NCBI GenBank assembly: GCA_902984215.1 | Contig: CADWAF010004354.1 | Location: 1-45,757, forward strand | DNA: 45,757 nucleotides | Source of the DNA: Willaertia magna | Lineage: Eukaryota > Heterolobosea > Eutetramitea > Acrasida > Naegleriidae | Reading direction: 5' to 3' | In this document: positions 10,083 through 19,406 of the stretch, one piece after another | Position numbering within the stretch: position 1 is the first letter of the stretch | How the letters are laid out: each line of letters opens with the position of its first letter | Notes under the pieces: model-generated | Database searches by the model: none | What the model saw: the letters and a program-made list of their open reading frames with translations, nothing else | Told to the model about the DNA's origin: nothing | Made by a program: the position numbers and the translations under genes

Positions 10083-11210
10083 TTATTTATTTGTTAGTTT
10101 ATATTGTTGGTTACAAAATATAATAATATTATCTAATGCTTTGTAAGCATAAGCGTACAAACAACACCCAACTTTTCTAAATGGTCTAACGCGGAGCAGT
10201 TGCGCGGAGGTTGCAATACACAAGTTTTTTAAAGATTTTAAATTCGTTGAAGATTCAAATGTAGATTTATCACTGTCTTCTTTTCTGAAATAAATTAATA
10301 AGTCTGTTAAATCTTCTATATTTGGCAAAGATAATTCTTTATCAGTAAACTCTGCTGGAACACTTTTAACTATTAATTTTTTTATATTTTTTAAATATCC
10401 AATCTTCTCTATTGCTTCTAAATGGGATTGTAAAGTTTCTAAATTTGTTAAATATTTAAAATAACTACCAATTAATTCAAAACATTTACCCAATCTTAAA
10501 AATCTTTAATCTAAATTATTAAAATCTTCGTCAATAAAATAAGAACCAAAACGAATCTTTAAAACTTTTAAATTTTTTAAATTTCTTAAAAAACAAGTAT
10601 AATCGCAATGACTAATATGTAACGTTTGTAAGTTAATTAATTCTCCAACGTTTTTCAAAAATTCGTCATTTTGTGAATAAAGTTTTAAACATTTTAAATT
10701 TGTTTTAAAATTTAAAAGAAATTTTCCTTCCAGTTCGTCAATATGATGTGAAATTGATAATTCCGTTAAATTATTAAAAGAATAATTTAAACATTCATCT
10801 GAAGTAAAAATTCCAAATATATGTAAACATTTTAAATTTGTTAAATTTGTTAAAGCTTTATTATTGTAAAGTTCGCCATAATAAATTAATTCTTCTAAAG
10901 TATTTAAATTTTTTCCAAAAATAAAACTGTTTGGTAAAGAATGAACTGTTAAATGAATGAGATTTTTAAATTTATTTAACAAATTAAAATCGTTATCTTC
11001 ATTCGATTCAATGGTTAACTTTTTTAATTGGAAAATATAATTGGGCAGTGCAGCAGATAGTTTGTGTATTGATGGAATTAAAATATTAAATATAATTAAA
11101 GATTCTTCATTTAATAATAAAGCGTTATAAAAATGTTGATTTGTTGAAGCTAAATGAATATAATCCGTAACCTCACCCAAAAAAGAAGAAATTAATTGAA
11201 CCAGCCGGGA
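10083..11210 (-). pseudogene. Broken F-box/leucine-rich-repeat gene
   Basis: Two minus-strand segments, 11180-10506 and 10493-10083, lie in the same frame and are split by a single TAA at 10506-10508. Reading past it continues the leucine-rich pattern (FNNLD, stop, RFLRLGKCFELIGSYF). Upstream of 11180 there is no ATG, but the frame continues as ISSFLGEVTDYIHLASTN, which resembles the second half of an F-box; the first half is lost near the GC-richer junction at about 11195-11280. The repeats resemble LxxLxxLxL units (LTNLKCLHIFG, LINLQTLHISH). F-box/LRR proteins select substrates for SCF ubiquitin ligases. The C-terminal tail (about 10083-10210) is unlike the repeats and may be foreign sequence. 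A single-base assembly error is an alternative for the stop only. Confidence 0.65.
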
Positions 11211-11312
11211 GTATTGGCATTTTTTTCACAAAGCAACACCCCAGCAGCCAACCCCACCGCAACCGACAGCGAATATTTTTTTGAAAATTTATCTAATATA
11301 ACAGTGACAAGA

Positions 11313-11383
11313 TCGGCTGTGGTATAGTGGTAGCATTCGAGACTGTCACTCTCGCGACCCGGGTTCGATTCCCGGCAGCCGAG
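11313..11383 (+). tRNA. tRNA-Asp (GTC)
   Basis: A 71-base cloverleaf. The acceptor stem TCGGCTG pairs perfectly with CAGCCGA, followed by discriminator G. The anticodon stem CGAGA/TCTCG encloses CTGTCAC with anticodon GTC. The T arm CGGG-TTCGATT-CCCG matches a B box, and the D arm contains TAGTGGTAG. There is no intron. A T-run a few bases downstream (GCATTTTTGAG) can terminate RNA polymerase III. It is the only intact member of a set of eroded copies in 11.3-14.6 kb. Confidence 0.95.
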
Positions 11384-11549
11384 TTGCATTTTTGAGTTTT
11401 TATGAACCAATATTAATTGAACTGAATACTCACATTGATAGAATTCTAGTTGTCTGGTATAAATATTCCACTATAAAAACTCAGTTACATGATTACAAAT
11501 TTGATCAAATTAGCCAATATTGTAAAATAACTAAAAGGAAATTCCCTTA
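11358..11549 (+). repeat. Direct repeat A: tRNA-Asp 3' half plus 3' flank
   Basis: The segment starts in the tRNA T arm (CCCGGGTTCG) and runs through the 3' flank to GGAAATTCCCTTA. It recurs in the same orientation at 12558-12765 with high similarity, a 12-base insertion in the second copy and scattered substitutions. The F-box gene at 11616-12596 lies between and into the copies. Confidence 0.85.
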
Positions 11550-11615
11550 AAAAAATTTGCAGTTTCAAAATTAATTTTTTCTTCCAACTAAAAAATAGAA
11601 AATAACAAAACAGAA

Positions 11616-12596
11616 ATGGTTAATTTTACTGAAATTGATTTAAATATTATTTGTTTTGAAATATTTCAATATTTAGATGATCAATCTTTAATTAATTTAT
11701 CTTCATCTTGTAAACAATTTAAAAAGTTAATTCTTGAAAATGATTTAATTTGGAAAATAAAATTACAAAATTATATTACACACCAATTTTTAAAAGATGA
11801 ATTTAAAATAATAAATAATAGTGACAATAATGAAATAAATAATAGAATAAAAGATTTTGTAAATAATTATTTTAATAACATGTTTAATAATTTACAAAAT
11901 TTAAAACAAATTGAAGGATTGGATCCAATAATTTTAGAAAACAGTAATTATTTAAATAAATTAAAATATATTTTATTAAAATATAAATTTATTTTTAAAC
12001 AACATAAAAAATTAAATGAAATTTACAATAATTGTCACACTTTTTACAATAACCAAACAAACGAAGTTGCTCATTTCATTAAAATGTATTACTCAACCCT
12101 TATTTTACAACCAAAACATACATATTATTGTCGTTTCCTTGTAAACTTTAAAAAAGATCAATTAAATTACACAGATGATATACAAATTAAAATTGAATCA
12201 CCAAAATCCAGTCATTCCACAACAACATTCTATTCAGCGCCAAAAAAACAATTTGGTTTTAGATACAGTATTTGTTTTAATTCTTTAGTGAAACATGGAA
12301 ATAATAGTTATTTAAATAGTAATAATAATTTCACAAGAGATGGTGATTGTATTGGAATGAAAATTGATTGGACAGATGTCACAACTATTTATTTAAATTT
12401 CTATTTTAAAATTCAAAATGTTGTTGGAACTTGTTTTACAAAGCAATATGAGAAAAGAATAAAAGAATATTACATTTCAAATTTTAAAAAGAGAGATTTA
12501 AAGTATAGAATAGCAGTAGGTTTTAAAGGTGAAAATATGAAATTAATTACTTTACTTCCCCGGGTTCTATTCCCGGCAGCCGAGTTGCATTTTTGA
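11616..12596 (+). CDS. F-box protein with a tRNA-derived C-terminus, 326 aa
   Basis: An N-terminal F-box (about residues 8-50) shows ICFEIFQYLDDQSLINLS, then SCKQFKKLILENDLIWK. An Asn/Lys-rich helical linker follows, then a beta-rich domain (about 170-310: HTYYCRFLVNFKK, FGFRYSICFNS). The F-box would recruit Skp1 in an SCF ubiquitin ligase; the C-terminal region would bind substrate, with family unknown. The last 14 residues (LLPRVLFPAAELHF) are encoded by the T arm, acceptor strand and 3' flank of a duplicated tRNA-Asp fragment (12558 on), whose TGA serves as the stop. The native C-terminus was therefore probably replaced when the repeat arose. Whether the gene is still functional is unknown. 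Confidence 0.7.
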   Translation: MVNFTEIDLNIICFEIFQYLDDQSLINLSSSCKQFKKLILENDLIWKIKLQNYITHQFLKDEFKIINNSDNNEINNRIKDFVNNYFNNMFNNLQNLKQIEGLDPIILENSNYLNKLKYILLKYKFIFKQHKKLNEIYNNCHTFYNNQTNEVAHFIKMYYSTLILQPKHTYYCRFLVNFKKDQLNYTDDIQIKIESPKSSHSTTTFYSAPKKQFGFRYSICFNSLVKHGNNSYLNSNNNFTRDGDCIGMKIDWTDVTTIYLNFYFKIQNVVGTCFTKQYEKRIKEYYISNFKKRDLKYRIAVGFKGENMKLITLLPRVLFPAAELHF

Positions 12597-12765
12597 GTTT
12601 TTATGAACGCCCAATATTAATTAAACTTATATGCTCGTATTGATAGAATTCTAGTTGTATGGTATAAATATAGTTATATTATTCCACTATAAAAACTCAG
12701 TTACATGATTACAAATTTAATCGAATTAACCAATATTGTAAAATAATTAAAAGGAAATTCCCTTA
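12558..12765 (+). repeat. Direct repeat B: truncated tRNA-Asp 3' half plus 3' flank
   Basis: It is the second copy of the segment at 11358-11549. The tRNA part has only the T arm and acceptor 3' strand, with TTCTATT in place of TTCGATT, so it cannot make a tRNA. A 12-base insertion near 12675 and several substitutions show that it is not recent. Confidence 0.85.
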
Positions 12766-12798
12766 GTTCGATTACTGGTAGTTGAGTTCAATTTTTAG
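12766..12798 (+). repeat. Highly eroded tRNA-Asp 3'-end fragment
   Basis: GTTCGATTACTGGTAGTTGA followed by a T-rich stretch aligns with the T arm, acceptor end and T-run of tRNA-Asp (GTTCGATTCCCGGCAGCCGA), with C-to-T and C-to-A-type changes. It directly abuts the end of repeat B and suggests a third, older copy. Confidence 0.5.
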
Positions 12799-12829
12799 AA
12801 ATTGATTTTACAGTAAAAAATATACATAT

Positions 12830-14335
12830 TTTTATTTACATACCCAAAAGATAATACTTTAAGTTTTATCTAATAAAACATTAATTTAACAAATATAATT
12901 TCCTTTTACTAATCATAATCATTTAAGTGAAGAAAAAATTTATAATAAATAAATAAAAAAATTATTAAAAATAGAAAATCGTTTAAAATTTAGATTATAA
13001 AATAATAAGAGTAAAAAATTTGATGATAAAAATAAATTTTATATTTATGAATATTAAGTTTAAAAGAATTTTATAATATATTAATTATTAAAAATTTTAA
13101 TAAAATTTTTTTTAATTAAATATCTTATTTAAAATTAAAAAATTTTTTTATTAAAATTTTTTTATAATTATAACGTTAAATATTTTATTGATATTTTAAA
13201 AAAAGAAAAAAAATATTATATAATTTATTTAATATTAAATATATTATATTTAATAAAATATAAATTTTAATTATGATAAAAAATTATATTTATAAATAAT
13301 TACATTAATTATTATTATTTATAAAAACTAATTTAATTATAAAATTTTTATTTTTTTAATTTATTATTATTTATTTTTTAAAAAATTTTTTAATTAATTT
13401 ATTATTTACTATTAAACTACTAAATAAAATAATTTATTTTCTTTAAATTTAAATAAATTTTTATTATTAAAAGCAATTTTAATAATTATGTTTTTATATT
13501 ATAATTTTTAAATAACTCTAATAAAATTTATTAATTTAAAATATTATCAATAGTTTTAATAAATTTATTTAAAAATATATTAAATAAAATATTTATAAAC
13601 TTTTATTAAATTATTTTATTTTATTAATTTTTTTTAATTTTTAATTTTATTTTTTATATTTTTGTTTTTTTTATTAAAAATAATTTTATTTTATTATTTA
13701 TAGAGAAAATATTTTTTAATTTATTAAAAAATTACAAAATATTATAAATATATATTAAATATAAAAATTAATTATTATATAAATATATATATTCACATAA
13801 AAAAATATTATTTTTTTTAATCTAAAGAATTTAAATTATTTAATTTTAATATGAAATAAATTAATTTAATTTTTATTTCAATTTAATTTTAACTTTAATT
13901 TATTTAAATATATAATTATTAACAAGAATTTATTAAATAATATTAAATATTTAATTATTTTTTTAAATTTATTTTATTAAAATATTGATTTAATTAAATT
14001 AAAAAATATTTAAAAAGATATAATATTATATTTTATAAAATTATTTCTAATAAAAATAATTATATATTAAATTTTTAAGTAATTACTAAATTAATTATAT
14101 ATATTTTTTTTTTAATTTACTTTTATTTAATATTTATAAATAAAAATTTTATAAGAATATTTTTAAATTTTATATATATAAAATATTTATTTTAATAATT
14201 ATTTAATTTTAAATATTTTAACAAAATTTTTTTATTAATATTTTTTACTAATTGCTACTTATATTATATTTTTTTTATAAATTATCAGTTTTATATCAAT
14301 TATTAAAATATTGATTTAGATGTATATTTAAAATA
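12830..14335. other. Extremely AT-rich noncoding block
   Basis: About 1.5 kb composed almost entirely of A and T; for example 13261-13320 contains one G and one C. No open frame of useful length and no RNA gene is visible. Short A and T runs and TTAATT/ATTTAAA words alternate without a clear tandem period. It sits inside the zone of tRNA and F-box duplicates, so it may be decayed duplicate sequence, a replication- or matrix-type element, or a biased expansion. Confidence 0.8.
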
Positions 14336-14347
14336 AACTTTAAACAT

Positions 14348-14480
14348 TTGTAAACATTTTAAATTTATCAAACTTTATTATTGTAAAGATTATTATAATA
14401 AATTAATTCTTCTAAAGTATTTAAATTTTTTCAAAAAATAAAACTATCCAACAGAAAAAAGAAAGTTAAATAAATATAAT
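14348..14480 (-). pseudogene. Fragment of the F-box/LRR gene
   Basis: This piece aligns with about 10821-10935 of the broken F-box/LRR gene. Shared blocks include TGTAAACATTTTAAATTT and AATTAATTCTTCTAAAGTAT. It has small deletions and substitutions and no open frame. It is followed by the eroded tRNA-Asp in the same order and orientation as the parent locus. Confidence 0.75.
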
Positions 14481-14518
14481 CTTTATTTTAAAACACCAAT
14501 AAAACCATAATAACAAGA

Positions 14519-14569
14519 TCGGATGTGGTATAGATTCGAGACTGTCACTCTCCCGACCCGGCAGCCGAG
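14519..14569 (+). pseudogene. tRNA-Asp pseudogene with two deletions
   Basis: The sequence matches the intact tRNA-Asp across the acceptor and anticodon arms (GATTCGAGACTGTCACTCTC). It lacks about 7 bases of the D loop and 13 bases of the T arm. The T-arm deletion joins two CCCGG words, consistent with slippage between short direct repeats. The cloverleaf cannot form. Confidence 0.85.
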
Positions 14570-14644
14570 TGCAGTTTTTGAGATTTTATTACAAAGAGAA
14601 TTAACCGAAGTTCTTGTTTTATAAAAACTCTGTTGACTCAGAGA

Positions 14645-14859
14645 TTACAACAAATCAATCAGCTACAAAAAAATAACAAAGTTATACCTTACACAAATTA
14701 GGGTTCATATTATCAAAATTCTTATTATAATAATTATGGATATAATTCATATCCAAATCCAGTTATTCCACAAGCAGTATTTGGAGGTTATGGTTTCCTG
14801 GATTTGGCTTTTCAGGATATGGTTATCCATTTGTTGGTGCTTATGGTCGTTTTTGGTAA
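14645..14859 (+). pseudogene. Disabled C-terminal part of a Gly/Tyr/Gln-rich protein (copy 2)
   Basis: This copy aligns with the minus-strand copy at 4-312 through NYGYNSY, FGGYGF and AYGRFW. One T is missing after GGTTATGGTTT, which shifts the frame and hides the conserved Gly/Tyr tail. The 5' part is also eroded (stop codons in the Thr/Tyr region, TTAGGG for TATGG). It lies directly downstream of the tRNA pseudogene. The two copies face in opposite directions about 14.6 kb apart. Confidence 0.7.
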
Positions 14860-14871
14860 AAATACTTTTAC

Positions 14872-14921
14872 CTACAAAATACCTTTACAAAATGACTTTA
14901 CAAAAATACGTTTACAAAATG
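14872..14921 (+). repeat. Short noncoding array of the TTTACAAAA word
   Basis: Four spaced copies, CTACAAAATA, TTTACAAAATG, TTTACAAAAAT and TTTACAAAATG, lie downstream of the Gly/Tyr remnant. The same word is found in the coding regions that specify Leu-Gln-Asn, so the word is not confined to protein-coding DNA. Confidence 0.6.
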
Positions 14922-14998
14922 TAAATAAAATCTGTTATTAATTTGTGAGATAAACCAATAAAAATTTTAATAATAGTTCCAAAAAGATACAATGATTT

Positions 14999-16525
14999 TT
15001 AATTTAAGGATTCAACATTCATAACAAATTGTTCATTCGGTTTAGTTGTAATTATCATACAGCTTTCAATTAAAGAAAATTGAAATCCAGTACATTTTCT
15101 TAAACCAAAACTAAAGGGTATCCATGAAAAAACATGTTCTGTTGAAGCATTGTCCTTTAAGAAACGATTTGGATTAAATTCCATTGGGTTTTCCCAATAT
15201 CTTTCGTCATGATGTATTCCATAAATGTTATATGAAATAGTTGTGTCTTTTGGAATGGAATGTTTATCTATTTTAATTGTAGATTTTGTTTCTTTTGAAA
15301 TTCCAAAGAAAGGTGGATGCATTCTTAATGTTTCCTTAATAACAGCATTTACATATTTTAATTTACAATAATCATTATAAGTTGGCATTTGATTATTTGG
15401 TAAAATCAATTGGATTTCTTCTCTCATTATTTCTTGAATATCTAAATGTAAACATAATTCGTACAAGATCCAAGTTAATAATGTAGAAGTTGTTTCCTGT
15501 AAAATAATTATTATTAAGAAATAAAAAGATGTTGATTAAACACCACTAGTACTTACGTGTCCAGCAATTACAAAAAGAGAGGCATTAGCTTTCAATTCTT
15601 CGTTTGTTAATTTATCTTCTTCTTTTAATTCATTTGATTCGTTTGAATTAACCATTAAACTTAATATATCATCGCTTATATCATCATTCTTATTTTGGTA
15701 TTTTCTCTTCTCAATTAATTCATCTAAATAGTTTGATAAATCTAAATAAGCATTGTAAACGCCAAATAGTTTTAAAACTGGTATTTCTATAAATGAATAA
15801 TTTATAGGCATTAATAATTTAATTAAAATAATTCTATTAATTGTTAAATAAAGTGCTTCTCTAAAAGAGTGATGATATTTACTATTAAGGTGATGATCTT
15901 TAAACCCACTTTGAATAAATTCATTATTGTCATTGTAAATTCCAAAATCATAATTAAATCCAACTTTACCAATAATATCTAAAGTAATATCTGTCATATC
16001 TTTTTCTGGATGAATTTCAAATTTTTTACAATTCCACTTTTCGTTCAACAATAAATCAGCTGAGTGAACTGACACATGACTTAAAAATTTATTATTTCTT
16101 TCAGAGAATGCAGGTAAAATAATTTTATGATGTCTCTTCCATTCTTTCTTATCTGCAATTGTTAAAATATTTTCGCCAAAAAAACTTTTAATTCCATCAT
16201 AAAATTTTGATTTTCTTAATAAATGTCCTTGTTTTAATTCAATATCTTTTAATTGGTTTATATTATTTATAAATATCATATTTGTTGACGTTGTTGTAAT
16301 TCTAAATAAATCAGTTCCTTTTTCTCTAATTTTAAAACTCCATTCATTTAATTCTTTAAATCCACCAAAATAAATATAATTAGATATAAATGGAATTTTT
16401 AAAAATCCATTGAATAATAATTGTGAGGCACCAGGAATATCTTTTACTTGTAAATAATTAAAATATACTTTTAGGCAGCAGTAAATAATAAACAAACTGA
16501 TAAATATTAAAACGTATAATAACAT
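14999..16525 (-). CDS. Cytochrome P450, 488 aa, one intron
   Basis: Exons 16525-15557 and 15496-14999 are joined across a 60-base intron (GTAAGT...ACAG); splicing restores the I-helix motif AGHETTST. Other landmarks are an N-terminal membrane anchor (about 1-20), the K-helix KETLR, and the heme-binding loop PFSFGLRKCTGF with Cys at about residue 455. P450s are ER-anchored heme monooxygenases that use electrons from a P450 reductase; the substrate here is unknown. The sequence resembles the CYP4-like clan. The protein ends soon after the heme loop, close to normal P450 length. A second P450 at 31.9-33.6 kb is only distantly similar, so these are not a recent tandem pair. Confidence 0.92.
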
Positions 16526-16891
16526 TTTTTTTTATGATCAATAATTATTATTGTCCATTAAGTGACTGTATTTATACTGTTGTTGCTTTGTAATTAAAAG
16601 CAAATGCGTTTTTGATTACATGTAATTGACTGAAATATATCAAAGTTTTTTTTCAGCAATCCTATTTTTATTCTCATCTCTAATTTTCACAAATCTCCAT
16701 TTTTCTGTTAGAGCTTCTTTTGTCATGGCGTAAATGTCAGCTCAGGCTTTAAAGTTAATTTGATAGTTGTATCATTTTCTTAATAAAATAGATCAGCGTT
16801 TCCTAATAATATAAGCAATTATGTAATCAATTACCTATAAAACTTGACAGAAAAATATTTACAATGACTAAAACTGTGTCGGTATCAATAA
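16526..16891. other. Intergenic, no supported gene
   Basis: This 366-base stretch lies between the end of the ABC transporter gene and the P450 start and should contain the P450 promoter. It is mixed-composition DNA with no cloverleaf, long frame or repeat that I can support. Confidence 0.4.
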
Positions 16892-18923
16892 TTAAATTAC
16901 TTCTTCCATTTCCAATGTGTCCAATACTCCCTCAATCGTTCTCACTTCAGGCAATCCATTAAGATTTTCACCATTATCATTACTACCAAACATCATTTGT
17001 TTTTGAGCTAACTTTCTATAAATACCATTCTCAATCTTCAACAACTCTTCATGTTTACCTACTTCCTTAAGTACACCCCTATGTAACACTAAAATAACAT
17101 CACAATTCTGTATTGTAGTCAATCTATGAGCAATACAAATACTAGTTCTTCCTTTCATTAATTTATCCAATGCTGCTTGTACTAATGCTTCACTCTCAGT
17201 ATCTAAAGCACTTGTAGCTTCATCCAATAGTAATAATTGTGGATCTTGTAAGACAGCTCTAGCAATTGCAATACGTTGTTTCTGACCGCCACTCATACTC
17301 ACTCCCTTCTCTCCCAATCTAGTTTGATAACCTTCTGGTAAATCAATTATAAAATTATGTGCATTTGCTGCTTTTGCTGCTTCTTCAATTTGTTGTTGCG
17401 TCACATTCTCAATTCCAACTGCATACGCAATATTTTCTGCAATCGTTGTTGCAAATAAAACCGGTTCTTGTGTTACTACACCAACGTTTTTATGCAACCA
17501 TTGTGGATCCAATTCAGAAATGTTTATTCCATCAATATAAATGTTACCACTTTTCGGTTTATAAAACTTTTCAACTAGACCAATAATGGTTGATTTTCCA
17601 GAACCAGATGGCCCAACCAGTGCAACGGATTGGCCAATACTAATTTCAAAACTAAAATCTTTTAAAACCGTAACGTTTGGACGTGATGGATAACTAAATA
17701 CAACATTTTCAAATTTAACATTTCCCTTAACACCTCCTGGAACGGTTTTACCTCCTTTATATGGAATATCAGGCTTTCTATGTAAAACTCTAATTAAATT
17801 ACTTGCTGACACTTTTGCTTTTACAATTTCTGGTAAAGCTCCAAAAGCTTGTCCAATACCAATTACGGCCATTAACATTTGTCCAAAAACTTGAATTAAA
17901 GCACCAATCGAAAGTTCGGGTACAGGCAATTTAATTACTAAGCTACCTCCAAACCAAAAGGCTAGGGCTGCAGTTCCCCAAATTATAAAATATATTCCAC
18001 TCATCATTATTCCCGATCCAATAGAACGAAATAAACCATAGAAATTTAATCTTGATAAATCCTTAAAGAAACGTAATTTTTCAAAGTCCTCACCTGACAT
18101 ACTTCTAACGGTACGTATGGCACTAATCACTTCAGTGGCAATACCACTACTGTGTTCACTTGCCTTACCTGACTTTTTAGTAAGGTCTTCCATTACTTTT
18201 CCTAAAACCATAACAAGTAAAATGAGGAGGGGAGATGTAGATAAAATCACAAGAGACATACTCCAAGATCTGGTGAAAGCCATCACAACACCACAAATGG
18301 TTTGAACCAAGTATTGAAAAACATTTCCTAATTTCATTGTATACGTATCTTGAATTCTGGAAATATCTTCACTTAATCCGGCAGTTAATACACCTTATTA
18401 AAGAGTAATAATTCATTCAATGTAAATTAATAAATCGCATATTAAAAAACATACCAGTTTGTTTCATATCAAAATAACCAATCTCTTGTTCCAATAAATT
18501 ATTAAAATAAGCTCTCTTCAATTGCATACCAATTCTTTCACTTGCAAAATTTAAGGCAAAGTTTGAAATAAAATTGCACAAAAATGAAATTGCTGCAACA
18601 ATTGCAAACCACATGGCCAAGTTATTTACTTTTTCTTTCATTACATCTCCTGAAGGCATTTTTCCAGTTACGGGATCTGGTGTTAAGGAATCCATTACAC
18701 CTGCCATGATAACATAAATTACAACGGGGAAGGCACCTACACAAGCTGAGGCAATCCAACCAATTAAGATAATGAACCAGTTAGTAAGGCCAAATTCCTT
18801 AAAAAGTTTGAGTTGATTTTTTAAAGTTGGTTTTGGTTCTAAAATATCAACTAATTGTTCTTCTTCGTTATCTTTTATATTTTCTTTCTTGTTTGTTAAT
18901 GTATCTGTGTTGGTGATTGCCAT
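16892..18923 (-). CDS. ABC transporter half-molecule, ABCB type, 656 aa, one intron
   Basis: Exons 18923-18455 and 18393-16892 are joined by a 61-base intron (GTATGT...TAAG), giving DMKQTGVLTAGLSEDI, the classic ABCB sequence after the second membrane helix. One transmembrane domain (about residues 45-350) is followed by one nucleotide-binding domain: Walker A GPSGSGKST (about 411-419), signature SMSGGQKQR (about 521), Walker B LLLLDEAT (about 541) and H-loop IAHRLTT (about 579). Half transporters dimerise to form an ATP-driven exporter. The leader FASERIGMQLKRAYFNNLL resembles MDR/TAP-type proteins. No obvious mitochondrial presequence is present, so a plasma- or endomembrane site is more likely. 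The substrate is unknown. Confidence 0.93.
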
Positions 18924-19406
18924 TGTTGCGTAACTTTAAAATAGAAATTATTAAACGTTGAAACAATTAGTTGCAGGACAATGCGCGTAGCTGTATTTTT
19001 TTTTGTAGTTTGGAAAGCAGTTCCAGATATCCACCAACCAGGCCAAAAAGGCTTAAAATTAGAATTCAAGTGGAACTAATTATTGGTTTCCTGTAATTCT
19101 AGATTCTTAAGGTGGAGGTGGGACTGAATGGTCGTCGACGACACGCTCAACGAAAAAAAATAAAAAATAAAAATCCAACAATCTGACAACAGCCGTTTAT
19201 CAGCTGAAGGCCCAATTTCTGACATCTTTTTCATTGTTATTATTCTTATTATTTATAAGAACTACTCTTATTAAAATTTTTAAAAAGAAATGCAAATAGT
19301 AAATTGACGTTTGTCAGAATCAAACTTGAAGCTGCGTAATATCACAAAAACCCTGAAAGCACAAAAAAAGGCAAAAAGTTCTCTTGGTCGCCTGCCTTGA
19401 GAGTAT
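18924..19406. other. Intergenic, no supported gene
   Basis: This 483-base stretch lies upstream of the ABC transporter start and downstream of the crotonase-family gene end. It has higher G+C than its surroundings in places (TGGTCGTCGACGACACGC) and A-runs, but no open frame with coding character and no tRNA-like fold. Confidence 0.4.

Noticed and set aside
11192..11410. Minus-strand 72-codon frame across tRNA-Asp
   Set aside because: It reads antisense through the tRNA (giving CRESNPGRESDS-type residues) and has no other support.
12830..14335. Inserted mitochondrial DNA
   Set aside because: No mitochondrial gene, rRNA or tRNA can be recognised and no open frame persists.
14872..14921. CRISPR-like array of TTTACAAAA words
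   Set aside because: Units are about 10 bases with no constant spacer length, and the same word is dispersed throughout eukaryotic coding DNA.
14736..14924. Plus-strand 62-codon frame
   Set aside because: It is the wrong frame of the Gly/Tyr-rich remnant; the true frame is broken by a one-base deletion.
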